A stretch of 13,677 nt of DNA from Bacillota bacterium (lineage in GTDB: Bacteria; Bacillota_E; Sulfobacillia; Sulfobacillales; Sulfobacillaceae). Within the stretch, counting starts at the first letter, position 1. The number at the start of each line of letters is the position of its first letter. The notes below the pieces were generated by a model. The model was not told the DNA's origin. It did not search any database and saw nothing but the letters and a program-made list of their open reading frames with translations. The stretch spans positions 1-13,677 of the forward strand of contig JAKAAL010000028.1 of the NCBI GenBank assembly GCA_021802375.1, written 5' to 3'. Of this stretch, positions 1 to 5,818 are shown in pieces. The position numbers and the translations under genes are program-made.

Positions 1-111
1 CATCAACACGCTATGCTCCATTTCCCCAGATTGTCCAATTTTTTCGGTGCGCGGGGGCCGTTTTTCCATGACCTGGGAGGTTCCATGCCAATCGGAATCT
101 ATGATTTTCAT
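1..111 (-). CDS. Unrecognised protein, 5' end only, runs off the left edge
   Basis: On the minus strand an ATG at 111-109 opens a frame that stays open to the window edge, giving 37 residues that begin MKIIDSDWHGTSQVMEKR. The same frame is also open upstream, back to the TAG of the dehydrogenase gene at 213-211, so a GTG at about 141 is an alternative start. No strong ribosome binding site is visible before either codon. I do not recognise the family from this short, charged N-terminus. Its position directly downstream of the dehydrogenase relic, on the same strand, suggests the two once formed one transcription unit. It could also be a chance open frame; confidence is low because so little of it is present. 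Confidence 0.3.
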   Translation of the reverse strand, partial: MKIIDSDWHGTSQVMEKRPPRTEKIGQSGEMEHSVLM

Positions 112-210
112 CTCGCGATCATTTAAAACCTGCTCCCCCACGCCGTTATTGAATAGTTCTGCTATCGCTGGAGCGCTATACGCCGCATCGGATGATCGAC
201 CGTCCCTCGG

Positions 211-909
211 CTATGCCATCGCCCCACCATCCATTGTCAGCATAGTCCCCGTTACAAAGCTGGCAGCATCCGACAGCAGCCAGACAATGCCGTGAGCAAT
301 CTCCTCGGGATAGCCCATGCGGCCGATGGGTTGGAACTCTTGCCGCCCCTGCCATTGTTGGGCATCTGTGGTGTGTTGCCGAACAATGGGGGTATCCACA
401 AAGGACGGACACACGGCATTAATGCGAATCCGGGACTTCGCCGTTTCCAAGGCTGCGGTGCGAGTCAGGCCGACCACCGCATGCTTTGACGCCGTGTAGG
501 CGGCATGCAACGGAAATCCCCGAAGGCCCGCCAGGGATGCCACATTCACAATGCTCCCACGGCCCTGCTGAAGCATCGAGGCAAGTTCGGCCTGCATGCA
601 GGCTAAGGTTCCGAGCACATTGACGGCGAGGACCACGGCAAACGCGCTTTCGGGATAGGACCTCAGTGGAATGGCCGCGCCCACTATCCCCGCGGCATTG
701 ACCGCATAATCCAGCCGTCCATACCGATCTGCGGTGTCTTGGACGAGAGCCGTCACGCTCTCACGATCACGCACATCGACACGCACAAAGTGCACCTCCC
801 CGCCCTGCCGCTGAAGGTCTTGCACCACAGCCTTTCCTGCGGTCTCATCGCGCGTCCCCGCCACGACTACCCGGATCCCCTACGCGGCCAACAGTCGCAA
901 ATTACCACA
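211..909 (-). pseudogene. Short-chain dehydrogenase/reductase (SDR), N-terminally broken
   Basis: The readable part is a classical SDR: a VDVRD segment, the NAAG motif, the catalytic serine in IVNVAS, the YTASK catalytic Tyr/Lys pair, NAVCPSFVDTP, and a C-terminal TGTMLTMDGG. These residues are typical of NAD(P)-dependent alcohol or 3-oxoacyl reductases. The N-terminus is damaged. Reading upstream in frame from the GTG at 864 gives LLAA-stop-GIRVVVAGTRDE, which looks like the normal Rossmann beta-2 region with Glu changed to TAG at 882-880. The glycine-rich TGxxxGIG cofactor loop that should precede it is not recognisable before the sequence meets the IS relic near 951. A start at GTG 864 would leave no nucleotide-binding loop and has no ribosome binding site. 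I infer a dead gene, perhaps cut by the transposon. The substrate cannot be told. Confidence 0.75.
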
Positions 910-950
910 AGAAGGGCCTAAGACTCCTCATCCGGCGCATCTGTTCGGGG

Positions 951-1038
951 GAGATTGGTCAGTTGGTAATCACCCACAAGGATCGGCTTTTGCGTTTCGG
1001 CTCGGAACTGGTTTTCTCTCTTTGTGAGCACTTTGGCC
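951..1038 (+). pseudogene. tnpA: IS607-type serine recombinase TnpA, internal fragment
   Basis: In the frame starting at 951 the translation GEIGQLVITHKDRLLRFGSE followed by LVFSLCEHFG matches the conserved core of IS607-family serine resolvases, in which a V(I/V)xHKDRLxRFGxEL segment follows the catalytic domain's central strand. The N-terminal catalytic serine region and the MerR-like DNA-binding part are absent. After about 1035 the frame stops resembling the family and the tnpB relic begins in another frame. I read it as a deletion remnant; a short fragment of this kind cannot be functional. Confidence 0.55.
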
Positions 1039-1943
1039 CCTGTACCGCGTCTTTGAACACCAAGGGCGGCAATTCCTTGCCATCGCGTTGCTCACCCTGG
1101 GGAAACGGCTCATTCGGCCATTGCAAGGCCATGGACGAATCTCGGGTAACGTGCGCGTGGTGCTGGACGAGCGGCTCAAAACGGCCGTGATCCATATGCC
1201 ATACGACGTGCGGATTCCCGTCCAGCCCGCCGTCGGGGATCCGGTGGGGTTGGATATGGGCGTAACTGAAGTGTTGGCTTCCTCCAACGGCGAAAAATAC
1301 GGTGCTGCTGGAGGACTTGTCTGAGGAGACCACGCAAACCGGTCGAATCCGCAACAAGCTCTTCCAGTTGGCCCGAAAAGCGGAAGGGCGCGGTGATAAC
1401 GGCAAAGTCTCTCGCATCCGGCGCCACAATCTGGGGCATAAAAAGCTGCAGGTAAAGCGCCGGCGCGGCGAATCTGCCATCAAGACCGTCGTGGGCCAAT
1501 CCGTCCGGCAAGCAATGAAGCCGCGCCCCGCCGAGGTCGCGGTGGAGGATCTGGCGCATTTGCGGGGCCGAACCAAAAGCCGCAAATTATCTCTTTCGTG
1601 CCGAGACGGGAGGTTCCCGTCTTAAAACGGTCAACGCTGTCCCCATCCGACATGCGGATATGTCCATAAGGACAATCGGCACGGGGACCGGTTTCACTGC
1701 CTCGAATGCGGGTGGGATGGGGACGCGGACGTTGTTGCCGGAATGAACCTCCTAGCCAGGATGGTGGATCCCGAGATCCGGCTTGGGACACCCAAGGAAC
1801 GGATCAAGGCCATTCTCATGGAGCGGTTCCGTCGCCGGAAGGAGACCGGGAACCGAGACGATGCCGCTGTCAGCTCGCCGGCAGCCGTAGACCAGGGGAT
1901 CGTCGATGCCGGAAACGGCACACCGCTCCCGACTGGACTCTAG
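1028..1943 (+). pseudogene. tnpB: TnpB (RuvC-like, IS605/IS607 OrfB) pseudogene
   Basis: Three pieces can be read. From about 1028 to 1310 one frame gives VFEHQGRQFLAIALLTLGKR and then GLDMGVTEVLASSNGEKYG, the RuvC-I region with its catalytic Asp. The reading then shifts to another frame near 1310, giving LSEETTQTGRIRNKLFQLAR and VAVEDLAHLRGRTKSRKLS, the RuvC-II region with its catalytic Glu. That frame ends at a TAA (1623-1625). After it, still in frame, comes a zinc ribbon with CPHPTCG and HCLECG (Cys codons at 1638, 1653, 1698 and 1707) and DADVVAGMNLL with the RuvC-III Asp. The block normally linking RKLS to the zinc ribbon is missing and replaced by a hairpin. So it has a frameshift, a stop and a deletion: a dead gene, with family assignment firm. 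Confidence 0.85.
1603..1623. repeat. Hairpin inside the tnpB relic
   Basis: AGACGGG (1604-1610) pairs with CCCGTCT (1616-1622) around the loop AGGTT, plus one possible outer G-T pair. It lies exactly where TnpB sequence is missing, between the RuvC-II segment and the zinc ribbon. It may be a deletion or insertion scar, or part of a transposon end. No U-run follows, so it is not a convincing terminator. Confidence 0.6.
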
Positions 1944-2271
1944 CGCCGCGATGGGGACGGCACGCGAACGGATCGCGGGCCAATTTGGCCCATTGGCAGA
2001 GAGCGAACAATCAGCGAAAAACCGCGATGTCTAAGTGTGTCTAGGTTTTTCAGAGCGGACAACTATTAAACCCTTGTGCAAGGTGACGGAATCGCAGGGG
2101 GGTGTCCATAATTTAGACTAAAAAACTTGGGCGTGCCGCGGGTCAGCGGAGAACACCCGGGCGCAGATGGCTCGCCCCAACTCCCCAGTGCGGCTCCTTG
2201 ACCAGGATGGTACCCGTGTTCCTTGGCCCACACGCTGTGTTTCATGCACATACCTTGAGCAGTTGCTAACC
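1944..2271. other. Gene-free stretch between the IS relic and the ars operon
   Basis: No credible gene was found on either strand. It probably holds the decayed right end of the IS607-like element, but no end hairpin could be identified with confidence. The last 30 bases lead into the ars promoter. Confidence 0.5.
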
Positions 2272-2272
2272 C

Positions 2273-2300
2273 TTGACAAGTGCTTGGACATAATTATATA
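2273..2300 (+). promoter_or_regulatory. Promoter of the ars operon (sigma-A type)
   Basis: A perfect TTGACA (2273-2278) is followed after 16 bases by TATATA (2295-2300). TATAAG at 2297-2302 gives an 18-base spacing. Transcription would start about 20 bases before the arsR ATG, so the arsR leader is short. The site lies directly upstream of arsR, as expected for an autoregulated ars operon. Confidence 0.75.
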
Positions 2301-2307
2301 AGTGTAT
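2288..2307. promoter_or_regulatory. Candidate ArsR operator
   Basis: An A/T-rich imperfect dyad is centred on the perfect palindrome TTATATAA (2294-2301), which overlaps the -10 hexamer. The -35 hexamer is also inside a small palindrome, CTTG-A-CAAG (2272-2280). ArsR-family repressors bind A/T-rich dyads over their own promoters, so the site is plausible. It is assigned by position and symmetry only. Confidence 0.45.
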
Positions 2308-2325
2308 CGTGATGAGGTGATATTC

Positions 2326-2712
2326 ATGTACGAACAGGAGGCTGAACTCTTTCGGGCTCTGGGGGATTCGGTCCGACTCCAGATTCTTGCCCTGTTGCGG
2401 ATTCGCGAAGCCTGTGTCTGCGAATTGGTCGAGCGGTTACCGGTGAGTCAGCCGGCCGTCTCGCAACATCTTCGCAAGCTGCGGCAGGTGGGGTTGATCC
2501 GTGAGCGCCGCCAGAAATACTGGACGTTTTACGCGCTGCGCGAGGACGTGTCTCCCACTGTAGCCAGCATCATCCGAGAGTTGCCTCATTCTCTCGCCGA
2601 TGAGAAGTGGCTTCGGACGCATCAAGTTGATATCGCGTGCGCGGACATTGGATCAACGGAGGACGCCAAGGGTCCCGCTCTAGGTGCTCTCAACCCACCA
2701 CGCGAGCGCTAA
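2326..2712 (+). CDS. arsR: ArsR/SmtB-family arsenite-responsive repressor
   Basis: This 128-residue winged-helix protein is the likely As(III)/Sb(III)-sensing repressor of the operon. Residues 29-34 read ACVCEL, the CVC metal-binding motif (Cys30, Cys32) of classical ArsR proteins, placed in the first helix of the DNA-binding region. The recognition helix-turn-helix follows (PVSQPAVSQHLRKLRQVGLI, about 39-58), then a wing (RERRQKYWTFYAL). I chose ATG 2326 because GAGGTGA (2314-2320) sits 5-8 bases upstream. A GTG in frame at 2302 lies within the presumed promoter and is rejected. The length is normal for the family; the last 25 residues are a variable tail without extra cysteines. It is the first gene of the operon, 42 bp before the next one. 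Metal binding should release the operator. Confidence 0.9.
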   Translation: MYEQEAELFRALGDSVRLQILALLRIREACVCELVERLPVSQPAVSQHLRKLRQVGLIRERRQKYWTFYALREDVSPTVASIIRELPHSLADEKWLRTHQVDIACADIGSTEDAKGPALGALNPPRER

Positions 2713-2754
2713 TTATTCTAAGGTCTCAGAGCAAAAGAGAGGGGGAAGGGTGCA

Positions 2755-3015
2755 ATGGATCCCAAGATGAAGGCATTACTGGCTATCGCCGCCTCCGTGG
2801 CCGGAGGCTGTGCCTCGTGCCTGGAGACCCATATCGTGGAGGCCCGCCAGGCGGGAGCAGACACCCGCGAGATCCAGACTGCGGTAAACATTGCGCGGGC
2901 GATTCGCCTGCAGGCGGTCACCGCTATGGATGATTTGGCGTCGCAGTGGACTGCGCGCGAGGTGATTGCCGTCTTGTCCGACAGCGCGGGTTGTGGTCCG
3001 GGCTGTCACTGCTGA
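2755..3015 (+). CDS. Small CMD/AhpD-family CxxC protein with a cysteine-rich tail
   Basis: An 86-residue protein resembling the core of the carboxymuconolactone decarboxylase/AhpD superfamily. Residues 18-26 read GCASCLETH, the CxxC...H thiol-redox motif (Cys19, Cys22, His26), followed by the amphipathic helix EARQAGADTREIQTAVNIAR. Proteins of this superfamily use the CxxC pair for disulfide or peroxide reduction; small ones act as oligomers. The C-terminus is unusual: GCGPGCHC adds Cys80, Cys84 and Cys86. A purine-rich site (2741-2750) lies before ATG 2755. It sits between arsR and arsD, 19 bp from arsD, so co-transcription is nearly certain. I infer a thiol role in arsenic handling (reduction, binding or delivery), but the reaction cannot be read from sequence, and the CMD assignment rests on the motif and helix pattern. 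Confidence 0.75.
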   Translation: MDPKMKALLAIAASVAGGCASCLETHIVEARQAGADTREIQTAVNIARAIRLQAVTAMDDLASQWTAREVIAVLSDSAGCGPGCHC

Positions 3016-3034
3016 AGGAAGTGAGGGAGACTCG

Positions 3035-3340
3035 ATGACCATCGAGGTATTTGATCCGGAACTCTGTTGCACCACGGGCGTCTGTGGCTCCGCGCCCGAT
3101 CCTGGGCTGATACGAGCGCAAGAGACCTTTGATCGCTTAAAAGCCGAGGGGGCCATCGTTCGGCGTTTTCAGTTAAGCCGCCATGCGGAGGCATTTACGG
3201 CAAACGCGTCGGTCTACCGCACGCTCCTGGAATCCGGCACCGGGGCCCTGCCGATGATTGCGATTGACGGCGCGCTCCGCTTTGTCGGGCAATACCCTAC
3301 GTACGATCAGGTCCAACGCGTCCTCTCGACGACGGGCTAA
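3035..3340 (+). CDS. arsD: ArsD arsenite metallochaperone
   Basis: This 101-residue protein has a thioredoxin-like fold signature and the ArsD cysteine set near the N-terminus: DPELCCTTGVCG gives Cys11, Cys12 and Cys17, equivalent to the Cys12/13/18 As(III) site known from the plasmid R773 ArsD. Later segments, GALPMIAIDG and a YPTYDQV end, are typical of the family. ArsD takes As(III) and passes it to ArsA, raising the pump's affinity; it can also bind DNA weakly. The start is ATG 3035 with AGGGAG (3024-3029) five bases before. It is shorter than the roughly 120-residue R773 protein and lacks the C-terminal vicinal cysteine pairs, which are not needed for chaperone activity there. It lies 16 bp before arsA1. 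Confidence 0.9.
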   Translation: MTIEVFDPELCCTTGVCGSAPDPGLIRAQETFDRLKAEGAIVRRFQLSRHAEAFTANASVYRTLLESGTGALPMIAIDGALRFVGQYPTYDQVQRVLSTTG

Positions 3341-3356
3341 AAGAAGGTCGAAAGCT

Positions 3357-4232
3357 ATGCGCTATCTCTTTTTTTCCGGCAAGGGCGGCGTTGGCAAAAC
3401 CTCCTTGTCCTCCGCGACCGCCGTGCGGCTGGCGGACCAGGGTGCGCGCGTCTTGTTGGTGACGACAGACCCCGCATCAAACCTGGCGGACGTCTTCGAA
3501 CAAGAAATTGGTCCGCGGCCGCGGGCCATTCAATGGGTGCCGGGGTTGGATGCTCAGGAGATTGACGCCGAAGCCGCCGCTCAGGCGTATCGGCAAAAAG
3601 CCCTCGGGCCCCTTCGCGGGATCGTGCCTGACGCCGTGCTTGAGACGATGGCGGAACAGATGAGCGGGCCGTGCACGGTGGAGATTGCGGGGTTCGACGA
3701 GTTCGTCGGCTCCATGTTGACCAATGCGTATGAGGTTGTATTATTTGACACTGCACCCACCGGGCATACCCTGCGATTACTGGCCTTACCGTCCGCTTGG
3801 TCCACCCATATTACCGAGAGCGCCGAGGGATCCGGCCAGACATGCATTGGACCCGTAGACCAACTGAAGAATTCGCAGCAGCACTACGATGAGGCGTTAG
3901 CGCGCTTGTGCGACAGGACCATGACCCGGTTTTTGTTGGTGACCCAGCCGGAGCGCGCCGCGGTGGGGGAGACGCTTCGCGCCGCTCGAGAACTTGAGGA
4001 ACTGGGGATTGCCTGCCCGAGGGTCATTGTCAATGGCGTGATTCCGGACGAGGCAGCCGTTCATCCCTTCTTCGCCGCCCGACGGGCCATGCAACGTTCT
4101 GCGATGGCCGCTCTGGCGGAGGCGTTCCCAGAGGCTATCGAAGTGCCCCTTTTAGGGGATGAAGTGAAAGGGATGGATCAACTGAGAGCGTTGGGGAGGT
4201 GGATGGACCTCGATGTCTATGTCGCCCGCTAG
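3357..4232 (+). CDS. arsA: ArsA half-size ATPase, first copy (ArsA1)
   Basis: A 291-residue soluble ATPase that would drive ArsB-mediated arsenite export. The P-loop GKGGVGKT starts at residue 8. The switch segment is LLVTTDPASNLADVF, and the ArsA/GET3 signature DTAPTGHTLRLL is at 131-142. Cys106 in SGPCTVEI matches a known metalloid-binding cysteine (Cys113 of R773 ArsA); Cys163 (QTCIGP) may match Cys172. R773 ArsA is one 583-residue chain with two such halves; here the halves are separate genes. ATG 3357 is preceded by AAGAAGG at 3341-3347. Upstream in-frame codons overlap arsD and are not used. Its end overlaps the start of arsA2 by 20 bp, implying translational coupling and equal dosage. 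Confidence 0.92.
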   Translation: MRYLFFSGKGGVGKTSLSSATAVRLADQGARVLLVTTDPASNLADVFEQEIGPRPRAIQWVPGLDAQEIDAEAAAQAYRQKALGPLRGIVPDAVLETMAEQMSGPCTVEIAGFDEFVGSMLTNAYEVVLFDTAPTGHTLRLLALPSAWSTHITESAEGSGQTCIGPVDQLKNSQQHYDEALARLCDRTMTRFLLVTQPERAAVGETLRAARELEELGIACPRVIVNGVIPDEAAVHPFFAARRAMQRSAMAALAEAFPEAIEVPLLGDEVKGMDQLRALGRWMDLDVYVAR

Positions 4233-5142
4233 TTTTTTAGCATCGGGAACCGGTCCACGCCGGTTATTTCTGGCCGGCAAAGGGGGCGTTGGCAAAACGA
4301 CGTTGGCTGCGGCAGCGGCGGTCATGGCGGCTCGGCACGGACAGAAGGCGCTTCTCATCACCACCGATCCCGCTGCCCACATTGGATGGGTCTTGGAAAG
4401 TCCAGTCGGTGAGGACCCGACGCCAGTGGCGGGTGTGGCAGGTCTTTTTGCCGCTCGCATCGACCCGCGCGAGGAGACGGATCGCTATAAGCAAATGGTG
4501 TTGCACGCGGCTCGAGAACGCTTTGCCGCAAAGACGGTTAAGCGCATGGCCGAGGAGTTGAACTCGCCGTGCACAGAAGAGGTTGCCGTATTCCGGCGCT
4601 TTCTTTGGGCGCTTTTGGCGGACGAATTTCCGGTGGTCGTGTTTGACACGGCTCCGACCGGCCATACTCTGCGACTTTTGGCACTGCCCCTAAGCTATAC
4701 CCAGCAGATTGCCGTCAAAGCACAAGGTTCGGAGGAGAGCCTAAGGGTGGATCAAGAGGAAGCGGAACACATGCGGCAAGCGCTGGCCATTTTACGCGAC
4801 CCGAATCGCACACGATTTGCCTGGGTAGTTTACCCGGAGGCGACACCTATTCGCGAAGCCCAAAGAGGGGCGGAAGATCTTCAAGCGATGGGGATTGCCA
4901 CCGGCTGGGTAATGGTCAACCAAGTTCTTCCCGCCGCAGTCTGTGTGCATCCGCTGTTCCGCCGGCGATATGCTTTGCAGCAAGGATACCTTCAAGATTT
5001 GGGCCACCAGTTTCCGGGAGTGGCTCTCATCGAGATTCTCCTCCAAGCCCAAGACGTCGTCGGTCTCAAGGCAGTCGGGTACCTGGCCGAGGCCGCATGG
5101 GGGCCCGCCAATCCGGTGTCACATCCATCGGCGGCGCCTTAG
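4213..5142 (+). CDS. arsA: ArsA half-size ATPase, second copy (ArsA2)
   Basis: A 309-residue ATPase homologous to its neighbour. It has a P-loop GKGGVGKT at 22-29, LLITTDPAAHIG, and DTAPTGHTLRLL at 145-156. Cys120 in NSPCTEEVAVF corresponds to the C-half metal cysteine (Cys422 in R773 ArsA). The equivalent of the first copy's Cys163 is absent here (KAQGSEESLRVDQ), so the two copies differ, as the A1 and A2 halves of fused ArsA do. The first 15 residues are an extra, poorly conserved leader. ATG 4213 lies inside the end of arsA1 with GGAGGTGGA (4195-4203) upstream. The two products most likely form one A1-A2 heterodimer that hydrolyses ATP and docks on ArsB at the membrane. The final 20 residues are divergent and Pro/Ala-rich. 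Confidence 0.92.
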   Translation: MSMSPASFLASGTGPRRLFLAGKGGVGKTTLAAAAAVMAARHGQKALLITTDPAAHIGWVLESPVGEDPTPVAGVAGLFAARIDPREETDRYKQMVLHAARERFAAKTVKRMAEELNSPCTEEVAVFRRFLWALLADEFPVVVFDTAPTGHTLRLLALPLSYTQQIAVKAQGSEESLRVDQEEAEHMRQALAILRDPNRTRFAWVVYPEATPIREAQRGAEDLQAMGIATGWVMVNQVLPAAVCVHPLFRRRYALQQGYLQDLGHQFPGVALIEILLQAQDVVGLKAVGYLAEAAWGPANPVSHPSAAP

Positions 5143-5186
5143 CGTCCTGGACTACAAAAGGGATGGGCTAGCAGATGGGCTACCAA

Positions 5187-5335
5187 TGGAAGCTAAAATC
5201 GCGGTAGTGGTTTTGTGTGGAAAAGACAATCCAGGGACGAGCAATGGCAGGATTGCATGTGGCCAAACGGATGTATGACGGCCGAGCAATTGGCATCGAA
5301 GATGTGGAAGTGTTTTTGTTAACCGAGGGCGTCAG
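5187..5335 (+). pseudogene. DsrE-like small protein, frameshifted remnant
   Basis: From ATG 5187 the reading MEAKIAVVVLCGKDNPG looks like the first strand of a DsrE/YchN-fold protein. That frame then runs into a stop (about 5277). The continuation, RAMAGLHVAKRMYDGR and IEDVEVFLLTEGV, is found in the next frame (from about 5235). A single-base frameshift near 5235 would explain this, and similarity is lost again near 5335. DsrE-family proteins are small thiol/persulfide carriers or subunits, and such genes often accompany sulfur or metalloid loci. It lies 45 bp after arsA2, so it was probably an operon member. Decay or a sequencing error are both possible; family assignment is tentative. Confidence 0.5.
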
Positions 5336-5800
5336 CGTTGGTGGTAGGACTGGCCCATCTGTTTCCCAACGGGATTATCGATCGACCGGATCTCCGCGCC
5401 CTCTCTCGTAACAGGTCGTGTCTGGAGGATGTGGCCGCTTATTATTTAACCCGGCGTGCGGTTTGTCTGGCAACGCCTATCAGAGGGACGCAGCGTCCGG
5501 GTCCAAGCGCGAGCGTTGGCCGATGAGGAAGCGGCGTTGGTGTTGGGTCAAGCACAGGCGACGCCGAAACGGGTGGACCCATTGCAAGCAGTGCAATGGC
5601 GCTGGGTACGGGAGGTGATTTTCCGAACTCTGGCCGACACGCTCGCGACGAAAAGCCGGGCTGTCATTGGCCGGATGTTCCTTACGTCCATCGGGGCGTG
5701 CGCACCGATGTCTTGTTTAAGCACGTGCCCGTGTGGCCGATTTTTAACCATCCGACAAACGGCGGGCACCCCGCCGCTTCCTATTTCAGCTTATTTTACG
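5336..5800. other. Degenerate spacer before arsB, unrecognised coding-like fragments
   Basis: No intact gene. Pieces look protein-like but change frame: LVVGLAHLFPNGIIDRPDL (about 5341-5400), RLSEGRSVRVQARALADEEA (about 5475-5535) with LQAVQWRWVREVIFRTLADT after it (about 5581-5640), and RTDVLFKHVPVWPIFNHPTN (about 5700-5760). I do not recognise them. They may be remnants of one or more genes lost between arsA2 and arsB. The frame of the second piece stays open into arsB, but it does not resemble an ArsB N-terminus. A GC hairpin is noted separately. Confidence 0.4.
5760..5776. repeat. Perfect 7-bp hairpin upstream of arsB
   Basis: CGGCGGG (5760-5766) and CCCGCCG (5770-5776) flank a 3-base loop. 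No T-run follows, so it is not a standard terminator. It ends about 40 bases before the likely arsB start and could be an RNA-processing or stabilising stem, or an insertion-sequence scar. Confidence 0.55.
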
Positions 5801-5818
5801 GTGAGGATGTGCAAGGCG

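Larger units (their letters stand above)
951..1943 (+). mobile_element. Degenerate IS607-like element (tnpA piece plus tnpB relic)
   Basis: The stretch joins a serine-recombinase fragment to a broken tnpB in the order tnpA-tnpB, as in the IS607 family, where a serine recombinase moves the element and TnpB is an RNA-guided nuclease-type accessory. No element ends or target duplications could be placed. The left part abuts the damaged N-terminus of the dehydrogenase. The element cannot be active as read: most of tnpA is missing, and tnpB has a frameshift, a stop and an internal deletion. Confidence 0.6.

Noticed and set aside
959..1585. 208-residue open frame on the minus strand
   Set aside because: It lies antisense to the tnpA/tnpB relics, has no recognisable domain or ribosome binding site, and is explained as a shadow.
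5456..5818. Long N-terminal extension making a 555-residue fused ArsB
   Set aside because: The upstream 120 residues are soluble-looking, unlike any ArsB N-terminus, and a start at 5819 gives the normal family length.
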